A stretch of DNA of 64,000 nucleotides, taken from positions 558,001-622,000 of the forward strand of contig OX637794.1 in NCBI GenBank assembly GCA_951802425.1, written 5' to 3'. The stretch comes from Clavaria fumosa. Its lineage: Eukaryota; Basidiomycota; Agaricomycetes; Agaricales; Clavariaceae. This document shows, piece after piece, positions 46,436-56,923 of this stretch. Made by a program: the position numbers and the translations under genes. Under the pieces are notes generated by a model, which ran no database searches, was not told the DNA's origin, and saw nothing but the letters and a program-made list of their open reading frames with translations. Within the stretch, counting starts at the first letter, position 1, and every line of letters starts with the position of its first letter.

Positions 46436-48107
46436 TACATTATAGTCCAATGAGGGGGACAGATATCTGATGCTGACTTGGTCACTCATGATGTACTCAG
46501 AGGTCATTCCTTGACTTGGTCACATGGTGCACTCAGAGGTCATCTGATCAGAGTGTCTCATCCCTGTTGTGATTGACTTCCACATTAATCAATCCAACAC
46601 CACAAAATGTGAATTCGAGCATACAGAGGTCACCTTCCTTGGAAACAAGATCCAACAAGGGACCATTGAGAAGAGTGGGAAGCGATGCTCAGCAATTGAC
46701 AACTGGCCAGTTCTGAAGTCTGCCAGGGATACATGCAGGTATACAGCCCTCAGGAGCTACTACTGATGGTATATTCCAAACTATGCCAAGATTGCTGCCC
46801 CACTCCACACCCTCACCAGCAAAGGTGAATTTAAATTAATGGACACCACACTGAAGTTGTTCTATGACATCCAGGATGCCATAAGGAACTTGGTGCAAGT
46901 TGCAATTCCCCAGAATGGTATGCCTTGGAAGATCGAGACAGACACTAGCGAGGTTGCAACCTCAGCTATTCTATACCAACAACAGGATGGGATGTGGAGA
47001 ATGGTGGACTGTCTCTTAACCAAGCTCTGGGATGCCCAGCTAAACTACAAAGTCTACGATTTGGAACTTCTTGTGGTAATATGGGCCCTTGAGGAGTGGC
47101 AACATTATCTCCTTGGGCAGGACTTCGAGGTCCACACAGACCACAAGAACCTCTCATATTTCCAGAAACCAAACCCACTCAATGGACACCAGAATCATTG
47201 GAGACACTTCCTATCACTTTTCCACTTTAAGATTATTCCCTGCTCTGGGAAGTCAAATGCTGCTGCTGATGCCCTGTCCTGCCACCCTGATTATGATGAC
47301 CAACCTCCTCACCCTGCCCAAGTCCTACTGCCGGACCATTTCTTTCGGGTCAACAAGACCCTGTCCCTGATGGAAAGATTAAAGGTCAAACAGGCTTTAG
47401 AAACCCCACCAGAGGAGGTGGAGAGGGATAAGGAAAGATACCTCTGAGTACAGGAGAAGCTCTGGGTCCTGTCATCACTCATAAAGGACATCCTCAACCT
47501 CCACCACTCAGCTCAGAACACTGTGCATCTGGGGATAACTAAGACCCAGGTTGCAGTCGCGAAATATTGGTAGTGGCCTATGCTCAAGAAGGACACCCAG
47601 GCCTATGTTATTGCCTGCAACATCTGCCCAAGGATAAAACCCCAACCCAGCTCCCCTCCACCCTCTCCCTATCCCCTCACGACCTTGGCAGGTCATTGGC
47701 TGGGACCTTATCAGCCCCATCTCAGAATCTGTGGGTTATGACATGATCCTGGTAATCAAGGACTACTTGACGAAAACAATCATCCTTGTTCTGACTGTCC
47801 AGGAGCTTATGTCAGAAGGAGCAGCCTCAATTCTCCTGGAAAAGATATACACCTACTACAGTGACTCAAAAAACTGTCTGGATGTTTTGTGCTTTTGGAT
47901 TATTTCAGCAATATCTCAACAACAGGTCAAGATGCAGACATGTAAAACACACCATCTGATAGCCCTACTCCTTGGCTATTTATCTATGTGTTCAGCTTTA
48001 ATATATGTTTGGTTTAAGCTGAGATATTCTGCCTTGTTTGTGGGTGTGTCATCCGGACAGTTTTTTTGCAGGCATCAAAAAGTATAATAATTGAATGAAT
48101 TTGTTGA

Positions 48108-48380
48108 ATGGACATCCCAATAAACAAAATAATGCTCCCAGACCACCTTCTAGTATATAAGGAGAGCCTTCCTTCACTTTCCTCCAACTTTCCCACCATG
48201 AAGCAGCTCCCTACTAAGGGTAAGGCATCCATCATCTCTATGGTGGGAAATGGTGATTCCTGTCACAAATTTGCTGTTAGGCTTTGTGTTAGCCACTATA
48301 CTGTCTCTGGACTGTGCTATCAGACTTCTAAGACTCTTTCTGGAAGTGATTTGGTCACTTTTGACCCCCAGTTGCTATAA
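48108..48380 (+). pseudogene. Decayed Tc1-like transposase N-terminus (left arm)
   Basis: 90-codon frame with a helix-turn-helix-like region (KQLPTKGKASIISMV, then HKFAVRLCVSHYTVSGLC), followed by a stop. Tc1-family transposases have such a DNA-binding start. The catalytic DDE domain is missing. The identification is weak and based on pattern only. Confidence 0.45.
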
Positions 48381-48649
48381 TTCAGTACAGCTTATCACCA
48401 CAAACAAGGCTGAGGTAGCTTCCCACCTCCAAAATAAGCTTAGAAATCAAAGGGAGAGTGTGTAAAACTGAGCTACAGTATGCCTAGCAGTGTTTTAAAA
48501 GTGTTGAGAGTTATGCAAAGTACAAAATTACTTGTTGTTTACTGACAGTGACTCAAAAAATGGTACAGACACTATGGACCCAATAGCAGGTTGATATCAG
48601 GTCAGATGATTTAAGACTTTCACCCAAAAAACAGGTGATGGGTGATTTT

Positions 48650-49370
48650 GGAATTAAGGGATATTGAGCTGGAGGATATTGAGTGATACAACACACCCAT
48701 CAATTTGAGTGATATTAAACTGGAGAATATTGAGTGATACAATACACCCCTTGATTTGGGTGATATTAAACTGAAGGATATTGAGTGATACAAAACACCT
48801 TCAATTTGAGTGACATTAAGCTGGAGGAAATTGAGTGATACAATACACCTCTCAATTTGAGTGATATTAGACTGGAGGATATTGAGTGATATGAAACACC
48901 CCCTTGATTTGAGTGATATTAAACTGAAGGATATTGAGTGATACAATACACCTCCTTGATGTGGGTGACATTAAGCTGGAAGATATTGAGTGGTACAACA
49001 CATCCATCAATTTGAGTGATACTAAACTGGAGAATATTGAGTGATACAATAGGCCTCTTAATTTGAGTGATATTAAGCTGGAGGATATTGAGTGATACAA
49101 TACACCTCCTTGATTTGGGTGATATTAAGCTGGAGGATATTGAGTGATACAATACACCCCCATGAATTTGAGTGATATTAAACTGGAGGATATTGAGTGA
49201 TACAATACACCCACTATATTTGGGTGATATTAAGCTGGGAGGATATTGAGTGATACAATACACACCCTTGATTTGAGTGACATTAAACTGAAGGATATTG
49301 AGTGATACAATACACCCCATGAATTTGAGTGATATTAAACTGGAGGATATTGAGTGATACATCTCTCAAT
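48650..49370. repeat. Tandem array of about 51 bp units in the fold-back element
   Basis: About 14 units with the pattern GATATTGAGTGATACAATAC + AC + variable TTGATTTGAGTGATATTAAA + CTGGAG. Start-to-start distances of 50-51 bp were measured for the first four units. Each unit contains two related half-units, GAGTGATAC and GAGTGATATTAA. Confidence 0.85.
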
Positions 49371-50427
49371 CTGAATGACATTAAGCCACAAAATCTTATT
49401 GTCTAGATGGGGACTGTAGTGTAATGGGTAACATAGCAGTTGTGGGTTGAGTCCAATTCTTTGAGCACTTGAGTTCAACTCCCATTGAGTGCATAATTTA
49501 GAGGCTAAAAAAATACCTGGAGATATAGTCAAAATCACTAAAAGTATGTAGAAACCATCTCAAATATCAAGTTAAAATGTGCTTGATAGCAGTGACATTT
49601 ACCTGGAGAGCAGCAGGTGAATTTGGTCATATATGTGCTGAAAAATAACCCATTTGATTTACCTGATTATCAACCAATACAGTTTCAAGATATCATCAAC
49701 AAATTAATTTTGTGCAATTTCTTGTGGTGAAAGAGAGTGAAAAACACCTAAGATTATGGCTAAGATAACCCAAAAACCAACATGAAATTCACCTATTAGA
49801 TCAGTTTAAAATGCACTTGTGATAGAGTGAAATTCACCTATTATAGATCAGTTTAAAATACACTTGAATTGTAGTATTATTCACCCAAAGAACAGTGGGT
49901 GAATTCGGTCATATAAGTGGTGAAAATCACCCATTTCATGTACCCAATAAAGATGTGATTATCAACAAGTCCTGGTGATTTTCACCTAGGAAACCATTGC
50001 TATTCACCACTTCTCAGGGTGTTTCATATGGTGATTTTCACCAGGTTTTGGTCTTGCAGTGAGATGTTTCATGTTTTTGGATTATGTCAGCAATATCTCA
50101 TTAATGACTAAATGAGGAAACATAAAAAATGCATCATCTGATAGCCCTCCTGCTCAGCTATCTGTCCATATATTTAGCTTCAACACAAGTCCAGCATAAG
50201 CTAAGATATGTGCATTTGTTTGTGAGGGTGTCATCCTGACAGTCATTTGCAGACATTCAAAGTAGGTAAACAACAAGTAATTTTGTACTTTGCATAACTC
50301 CCAACACTTTTAAAACACTGCTAGACATACTGTAGTTCAGTTTTACATACTCTCCCATTGATTTCTAAGCTTATTTTGGAGGTGGGAAGCTACCTCAGCC
50401 TTGTTTGTGGTGATAAGCTGTACTGAA

Positions 50428-50700
50428 TTATAGCAACTGGGGGTCAAAAGTGACCAAATCACTTCCAGAAAGAGTCTTAGAAGTCTGATAGCACAGTCCA
50501 GAGACAGTATAGTGGCTAACACAAAGCCTAACAGCAAATTTGTGACAGGAATCACCATTTCCCACCATAGAGATGATGGATGCCTTACCCTTAGTAGGGA
50601 GCTGCTTCATGGTGGGAAAGTTGGAGGAAAGTGAAGGAAGGCTCTCCTTATATACTAGAAGGTGGTCTGGGAGCATTATTTTGTTTATTGGGATGTCCAT
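50428..50700 (-). pseudogene. Decayed Tc1-like transposase N-terminus (right arm)
   Basis: Mirror copy of the left-arm frame, identical protein sequence over 90 codons. The identity shows that the two arms are kept alike by recombination or were formed recently. Confidence 0.45.
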
Positions 50701-51822
50701 TCAACAAATTCATTCAATTATTATACTTTTTGATGCCTGCAAAAAAACTGTCCGGATGACACACCCACAAACAAGGCAGAATATCTCAGCTTAAACCAAA
50801 CATATATTAAAGCTGAACACATAGATAAATAGCCAAGGAGTAGGGCTATCAGATGGTGTGTTTTACATGTCTGCATCTTGACCTGTTGTTGAGATATTGC
50901 TGAAATAATCCAAAAGCACAAAACATCCGGACAGTTTTTTGAGTCACTGGACTTCTGGAGAAGGTAGTGTCCAATCGGGGAGGACAGTTCATTTCCAAGT
51001 TTATGTGTGAGGTCTATGACAAGTTGGGTATCAAGTCAGCTGCTTCCACTGCCTATCACCCCCAGATGGATGGATTAGTGGAGAGAGCCAACCAGGAAGT
51101 AGAGGTAGTTCTTTGGGCACTGGCCAAGGAAGATCAGGCTGACTGGGCTGCCACCCTCCCTCTTGCCCAATTTGCCCTCAACTTGTGACCCATCTGTGAC
51201 TTGGACATCACCCCCTTCTCGGCCCTTCATGGTTTCAACCCCTCCCCAATCCCCAGTTTCCCTGTTGACTCCAATGTACCTGCAGCTGATGACTTCCTTG
51301 CCAGGGTCTCTGCTACCTGTGACCAACTCCAGGAAATCCTGCAAAAGGGCCAGGGCACCAACTCCACAACTTATGATGACCACTCATGGGAGCTGGAGAT
51401 TTACAAAAGGGGTAGCCTGGTATATTTGGACTCATGGAACCTCTCCATCTCCCTTCTAAGAAGCTCAGCCCTAAGTTCGTTGGTCCCTTCCCCATAGAAG
51501 AAAAGGTAGGAGCATCAGCCTATCGCCTCACCCTCCCCCCGAGTTGGTGAATCCACCTGGTCTTCAACGAAACCCTGCTCAAACCCTTCCAGGGAGACCC
51601 ATCCACCATCTGCCCACCACCCAAACTCATTGAGGGAGGAGAGCAGTATGATGTTGAGAAAGTCCTAGCTAAGAGGAAGCAGAGGGGGAAGATCCAATAT
51701 TTAGTGAGCTGGGTTGGCTATCCACCTGAGGAGAATACATGGGAGCCCCTGGAAAACCTCATGGGCATGAAGGAGGCCATTGCAGAGTTTGTTCAGGAGA
51801 ACAAATCTTAGGAAGGGGGATA

Positions 51823-52650
51823 TGTTGTGGCAACATCACATGACCTTCAAAGGTCGCAGTCACATGACTGGTAAGTCATGAGATCACACATGATGATAAC
51901 TGACAGAACAGCCCATTTTCATGATGGTGTGCCTGTGCGGGATGCTATCACTGTGTCACTCCCTGACACCTGTCTCCTTGGCATCAAAGTCATTAACCCT
52001 GACTTGGTATCACCCTTTCTATTCCTCCCCATTACCATTATCCCATCCCCTTGGCATCCTTGTTCCCTCCTTACCATTATCCCATTCCCCCACCAACCGA
52101 TGCTTCCCTTCTTGGCACCACAGCAACCTCACGATCATCTCTGGGATATGTTCATTCCCCTTCAACTGTCATTTCTGTTGGATGCCCCATCACCGCTACC
52201 TTGTATTCTGCCATTTCTATGGACTCAGACTTTAGTATATATACAAGTAGAATGGCCTGTACCTCCTCAGACTTTGATATTCTTCAGTTTGCACCCTTCT
52301 GCTATGAGTTTGACTTTAGTCCACTTTAGGAAACCAGGCTTCGCAACCTTCTTGCAACCTTTCCGCAACTACTGTCCTCAACCTCTGGATCAACCATGAC
52401 AAAGAGCTAGAGAAGAGAAGAAGAGGCATGTATGTCATGTGAGAAAAAGGATGTGTCTTACAGTGGCTCATGTAAGGGCATGGCAGCTGTTAAAAAGTAC
52501 CCAAGCTGGGGTAGCTTTCCCCCTCCATGAGGGAGAAATTGGTCATGTCATTAGGGCCCTGTGTCATCATCATTGTTATCTCTGTCATCAAGTCAATGTC
52601 ATCATTCTTCATTGCACTGTCTGAACTGTTGTGGCTGTGTCTGGGATCCC
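51823..52650 (+). repeat. 3' LTR of the third Gypsy element
   Basis: Starts TGTTGTGGCAACATCACATG directly after the purine tract, with TCACATGA boxes in the first 60 bp and a TATATATAC box near 52227. It is homologous to the solo LTR at 24290-24968 on the other strand. The end is placed only roughly because no second LTR of this copy is present. Confidence 0.7.
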
Positions 52651-53089
52651 ATATGTCACAGTGTCACATTGTATGAACAAAACCTTCTTTAGCCAGTGAT
52701 CTATAACATTTAATGCTCAGTAGATAAAACCAAATCTGTTATTTGTAACAAGAATTTATCATTTAATGAATATGATAGTTTGGCATTCTCCAGAGTAGTT
52801 CTTGACAAAGAGATGCCAACCCACACTAACCCTTCCTTCAATCCCTTCCTTTCTAGCCAATTTCATCTGCAGGCACTTGTTCATGCTGTGTTCACCTAAC
52901 TAGGCCCACTTACTGAGGCTCCAACAATCTTACTCACTCATCAGCTTTAATTTGTGACTTGAGTACCCTGCCTCCTCACATCATGCTCCATTCATTTTTG
53001 TCTTATGCACAACACACCCTGTGCATCTCATGCTCTGCACATCTAGATGCCCCACATCCCATTCTATGTGGATAATTAATATCTATACT

Positions 53090-53402
53090 ATGATTAGGGA
53101 ATGGCAAGGATATGGATAAATCCATATCTGTGGGTATCTGTATCTGTATGGGTACAGGTATGGATACAGAAATTTATATCCATGGGCTTCAAAACAAGCC
53201 AAAGATCATCCAAAACAGTCAAGAATTGACTGGGATAGAGTCAAAACACTGTTTTGAGCATATCTCAGTCAATTCTTAACCATTTTGGATGTTCTTGGTG
53301 TCATTTAATCAGAAATCCATGGATTTTGTATCCATATCCATGGTGAGTATGAATACAGATACAGAGAAATGAATCCATGGAGTATCCACACCATTGCCTA
53401 AC
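53090..53402. mobile_element. About 310 bp hairpin MITE
   Basis: Ends TTAGGGAATGGCAAGGATAT and, on the reverse strand, TTAGGCAATGGTGTGGATAC, with inverted similarity through to the centre, where ATCCAAAACAGTCAAGAATT on the left mirrors AATTCTTAACCATTTTGGAT on the right. The whole element would fold into one long imperfect hairpin. No coding content. A target duplication was not identified with certainty. Confidence 0.7.
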
Positions 53403-53595
53403 TATGATGACTATGGTTCCTCATATCTCCAACACACAAGTTGTCTATTTATTTATTTATTAAATAATATAAAATATGCAGTTGCTATCCATAATAGCAA
53501 CAACTGGCTTCCAAAAATTATTATGGCAACAAATCTGGGGGTATCTAGCAGCAAGAACTGTTGGTAAGGGACAATGATGTACAATATAGTGTCAC
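53403..53595. other. A/T-rich sequence at end of transposon island
   Basis: Short A/T-rich stretch with a TTTATTTATTTATTAAATAA run near 53447-53466. No gene or repeat family recognised. Confidence 0.4.
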
Positions 53596-54366
53596 TTACT
53601 TGTTATCCAGTACCGTGGTAGACCCCGTAGATGGGATGGCCAAGGGAATTTGCTGACCAGGAAATCCTGCAAAATATTGGCACCAAGGTGAATACACTGA
53701 CAAAAGGTACTCACCATAATGACATATATGGAAGGATTCAGCATCGCACCACATAACACCGCAATCAATTCCCGAACCCAGAACTGTGAGAAAAATACCC
53801 CCAAGTAAGGTAAAGAATCTATAACAGGAAATATTGAGGTATAAAGTATGATCCAGGCGCACACCAATGGTGTGCCTAGTAATTCGAATGTCAGACACAT
53901 CAGATGAGGGTTTGGCTTGAATACTTGCACCAAAGAAGGAATGATGCTTCAATGACGAAAGCTAGTCATTTGGATGTGAGAAACACTCAGAGAGCAATGA
54001 TTTTATTGATAAATACATACCATGAGCAATGTGTGGAGCATAATCTCTGTCAAAGAACCACGACGCAACTGGAAGATCCTCATACAGTCCGAGCCACCAG
54101 AGTCTGAAACAATTCCTGTACATCAAGAATTAATTTCAATGCTATGCAGTGCAAACACACATCAGAGCCATGAAGGCTGCCGTGGCGAAGTCTAGCCATG
54201 TCAATGCTGAGGACTCCCGGCGCTTCGTCAACACTAGCTTCACCACTCCGAGAGCCACAGTGGTGGCGATGACGAGCAGCCGATATCCCGTAAGTTTGAC
54301 CAGGAGTGGCGGGGTCGGAATCTCGTCGCCGTGGTCTGCGGCAGGACTTTCGACATCATCGAGCAT
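53596..54366 (-). CDS. Basidiomycete multi-pass membrane protein, function unknown
   Basis: Starts MLDDVESPAADHGDEIPTPP (ATG 54366), then helix 1 (LLVIATTVALGVVKLVL) and helix 2 (LDFATAAFMALM). Next comes an exon with LWWLGLYEDLPVASWFFDRD followed by YAPHIAH, a pattern (WLGxYE...WFF..DYAP) I recall in a large family of Agaricomycete membrane proteins without known function. Downstream exons hold hydrophobic segments near 53880-53600. Splice sites are only partly resolved and a stop in the last exon is approximate. The 5' end and promoter are duplicated just upstream (54571-54866). Confidence 0.6.
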
Positions 54367-54866
54367 GCTGTGATGCGGACAAGCGCGGAAGAGAAAGTGT
54401 CATTTTATCGAAGTAGCAGCCCGGCACCCCAGTACGCACGGTAATACGTCCAAAATATCACGAAAAGAAGGGTGCGGGGAAGACCAAAAACTGTCAGATG
54501 TGCGGATTTGGGGGTCGGACGTAGCTGGGGAGCAAATCCTGGTGAGTGTGGCGGACGACGCCCATCGCCCCCGATATCCCGCAAGTTTGACCAAGAGTGG
54601 CGGCGTCGGAATCTCGTCGTCGTGGTCTGCGGCAGGACTTTCGACATCATCGGGCATGCTGCTGTGATGCGGATAAGCGCGGAAGAGAAAGTGTCATTTT
54701 ATCGAAGTAGCAGCCCGGCACCCCAGTACGCACGGTAATACGTCCGAAATATCACACAAAGAAGGGAGCGGGGAAGACTAAAAACTGTCAGACGTGCGGA
54801 TTGGGGGGTCGGACGTAGCTGGGGAGTAAATCCTAGTGAGTGTGGCGGACGACGCCCATCGCCCAT
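54281..54866. repeat. Tandem duplication of about 290 bp covering a gene's start and promoter
   Basis: 54281-54570 and 54571-54866 are direct repeats differing by scattered substitutions and small indels (for example GAGCATGCTGTGATG against GGGCATGCTGCTGTGATG). Each holds the start codon and about 30 first codons of the membrane protein gene (MLDDVESPAADHG and MPDDVESPAADHD) on the minus strand plus the sequence upstream. Only the copy at 54281-54366 continues into the gene. Confidence 0.88.
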
Positions 54867-55272
54867 AGAGCTGTACAAGTGTGGCCGTATTTGCGGCATG
54901 TCGGCCCTGAGAGGGCACCCCGAATTGGACACCCTTGCTATCACCCCCCTAGCGTCGCTGGAAAGCCAGCACCCGCGACGGCTCGTCGTGTGCGATATGC
55001 GTGCGACAGGGCGGGCGACGAGGAACGAGCAGAGCTGGGACCGGGTGCCCACGCGCCATCTGTACTAACAATGACAATATGTGTCATGTGTCATGGACAA
55101 TGTGTGAAACTTACGTCACAGCTAGCCCCGCAGAGAAACCACGTCATGATAGCCGACCATTCACTGTAGCAAGTTCTGAGCGGCCGGCCGAACAACGTCA
55201 TCCGCACATCGTTATTAATAAAAGGTTTGCGAGCAGACCAGTCTTCTACCACCAACCCTCTCATCCTCATAA
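54867..55272. other. Intergenic region upstream of SDR gene
   Basis: About 400 bp with normal CpG content. No gene recognised. Presumed promoter of the short-chain dehydrogenase at its right end; a pyrimidine run and CATAA precede the ATG. Confidence 0.5.
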
Positions 55273-56185
55273 ATGTCGAAAATCATCCTCGTCACTGGAG
55301 CCAACACCGGTATCGGTTTCGAACTCGTCCGTCTGCTCGCCGAGAAAGCACACACTGTCTTTCTAGGTGCCAGAAACGAAGCAGCTGGGAAAGCAGCAGA
55401 GTATGGAATCAATTGGGGTGTTCTAAACGTTGTCTGACTGTGTCCTCGTCCATCGTAGGGAAACTTTGAAGAAGGAGAACCTTGATGTCGAATTTGTACA
55501 ACTCGATGTGACAGATACGAAGTCAATCGCGGCTGCGAAAGAGCACATCGAACGATCGAAAGGGCGATTAGACGTGCTAGTGAACAACGCGGGTAGGTGA
55601 TGCCAATGATGCCACGATGAGAATGTTTATCACCGATCTCATGTTCATCGGTCTGGCAGGCGCGAGTTTCATGAACAAACCACAAGTGGCCACAAACGTT
55701 GACGTCTCAGTGCTGCGCGACGCCTTCGAGCCCAACTTCTTCGGCTTGGTGCAGACGACGACGACGCTCCTGCCCCTCCTGCGCAAATCGCCACAGGCCG
55801 TCATCCTAAACGTCACCACCGACATGGCGTCCAACTCCAAGCAAGCGGGGCCGAACGCGACTCTGCACGTCGTCGCGTACAACACCTCCAAGGCCGCGGC
55901 GAACTCGTACACCATCGCGCTTGCGCAGGAGCTCAAGGCGGAGGGGGTCAAAGTCAACTGCGTCACGCCTGGTTTCACGACGACGAAGCTGAATGACTTT
56001 AGGCCTGGGGGTAAGACGCCGAAGCAGGGGGCTGAGATCCTACTGCCTTGGGCGTTGTTGGGCCCCGATGGACCTACAGGTAACGAGCCCTCTCCGCCAC
56101 CTCTCTCGGTTCCTCTGTAATCTGACAACTCTATGTGTACTTAGGGTTGTTCATTGGCCCAAATGGCAAAGAAATGGCGTGGTGA
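55273..56185 (+). CDS. Short-chain dehydrogenase/reductase (classical SDR)
   Basis: NAD(P)-dependent oxidoreductase. Starts MSKIILVTGANTGIGFELVR (ATG 55273) with the TGxxxGIG cofactor motif. Then come LDVTDTKSIAAAKEHI, VLVNNAG (structural NNAG motif), the catalytic Tyr-Lys in VAYNTSKAAANSYTIALAQE, and VNCVTPGFTTTKL. Ends LFIGPNGKEMAW. Introns 55401-55458, 55593-55659 and 56080-56144 restore these motifs in frame. The arginine in FLGARNEAAGK after the second strand suggests NADPH preference, an inference. About 240 residues, standard for the family. Substrate unknown; the neighbouring Gre2-like reductase (tail to tail) could hint at a shared pathway, but that is weak. Confidence 0.93.
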
Positions 56186-56923
56186 TCAATTGTTACACAG
56201 ATCTCGTACAGTTTGCTTTGTAAACGTCTGTAAAATGTCTGTTCTCTCCGATCTCCGATGATTACTGAATTTGTCAATCTCTGTTCTGTTCTCTGTTCTG
56301 TTCGTGGTGCATTGTGTTCAGACTTGTTTACAGTGGTCCAGCCCACGCAAGTGACAAGTGTCGCTGCACCTCCAACACTGGGCGAGGTAGAGCGCCCGCG
56401 TACCCATGCTTGGGTGAGGCATCTCCCTTGGCTGGCGCCAAGCACAACCACTGCAGTCCCAAGTTGCCGGCTAAGTTGCCGTGGCATTGCCCACACCTGG
56501 TCCCCCTGCTTGCTGACTGCGCCGCCTTCACCCCACCGCACCACCAGGCTCCCCTGCATGTTGCCAACACCACCCGCCACACTGCCTGGTGCCTCCCCAC
56601 GCTGCCCGGTGCCATTTCGACTTACCTTGTGCACCGCGCACCCGCTGCCCTCGCCGTCTGCTTCATGCCACCTGTGCCCCGGCCGCCACCTGCATGCCAC
56701 CCGCACTGCTTGCACCCTGCGCAAGCTTTCCTGCACCACCTTGCCCACCTACCACCTGCAATGACATTTGCTGCCTTTACCAGAGTTTTGCTGGTCAATT
56801 GAGAATATGTAACGGTCAGCCTTATTTGGCTGCTCAACATGGCACAGTCAGGATTTCTCTAACGACGGCAGACTACGGAGAGGACATTGAACCTCTATTT
56901 ATGTGTGATGCGACGTTTATTCA
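56186..56923. other. Intergenic region with C-rich central part
   Basis: About 740 bp between convergent genes. 56340-56760 is rich in CCAC/TGCC runs and opens long frames on both strands with Pro/His/Cys-rich composition; none resembles a family and I do not call them. No tandem unit was measurable by eye. Confidence 0.5.

Larger units (their letters stand above)
45964..46599 (+). mobile_element. 636 bp TRIM-like LTR element with tRNA-like sequence in its LTRs
   Basis: Left repeat 45964-46203 (240 bp) and right repeat 46337-46599 (263 bp) begin TGTTGTTGTGATG and end AATCCAACA, the TG...CA ends of LTRs. A 5 bp target duplication CCACA lies at 45959-45963 and 46600-46604. The internal part is just 133 bp, with no coding capacity. 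The right copy carries an extra about 25 bp partial duplication. It interrupts the RT of the third Gypsy element at a point where both sides align to one continuous RT. This is the structure of a terminal-repeat retrotransposon in miniature. Confidence 0.85.
47860..50948. mobile_element. 3.1 kb fold-back element with about 680 bp inverted arms
   Basis: The left arm (47860 to about 48545) and right arm (about 50265-50948) are near-perfect inverted repeats with Tc1-like ends (AGTGACTCAAAAAACTGT). Each arm holds the same 90-codon reading frame (48108-48380 plus; 50428-50700 minus), containing MKQLPTKGKASIISMVGNGD and FAVRLCVSHYTVSGLC, which resembles a decayed Tc1 helix-turn-helix. The central part has a tandem array (48650-49370) and two divergent copies of a roughly 290 bp segment. 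The flanks are the two halves of the third Gypsy integrase. No TA duplication remains at the right end. Confidence 0.85.
45140..52650 (+). mobile_element. Third Ty3/Gypsy element, 5'-truncated and carrying two nested insertions
   Basis: Starts inside the protease-RT linker (DWLWKHNPVIDW at about 45180) and continues through RT (PFGVTNAPVIFQAFMDNALK and a YVDD-type box changed to YINDIL at 45855), RNase H (46930-47300), integrase N-terminal region (47440-47720), integrase core (50960-51120) and chromodomain (about 51645-51770, [16 protein letters not shown]). A polypurine tract (51811-51822) precedes the 3' LTR, which starts at 51823. Gag and the 5' LTR are absent. It is interrupted by the TRIM-like element (45964-46599) in RT and by the fold-back element (47860-50948) in integrase. 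Stops are frequent, mostly TGA. The right LTR boundary (about 52650) is approximate. Confidence 0.85.

Noticed and set aside
46014..46440. Two functional tRNA genes
   Set aside because: Both copies lie inside LTR repeats, have A instead of T at position 33, and mismatches in the anticodon and T stems. They are better read as tRNA-like parts of a mobile element.
48620..49362. Minus-strand frames such as YHSISSSLISLKSRG in the fold-back element
   Set aside because: Products of the 51 bp tandem repeat (51 is a multiple of three); low complexity with no family resemblance.
47860..50948. CRISPR-like or phage-like interpretation of the repeat array
   Set aside because: The genome is eukaryotic. 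Repeats have no unique spacers of constant length and lie within a fold-back transposon.
56314..56802. Pro/His/Cys-rich frames on both strands between the SDR and Gre2-like genes
   Set aside because: They come from a C-rich composition, open simultaneously in several frames, and match no family.
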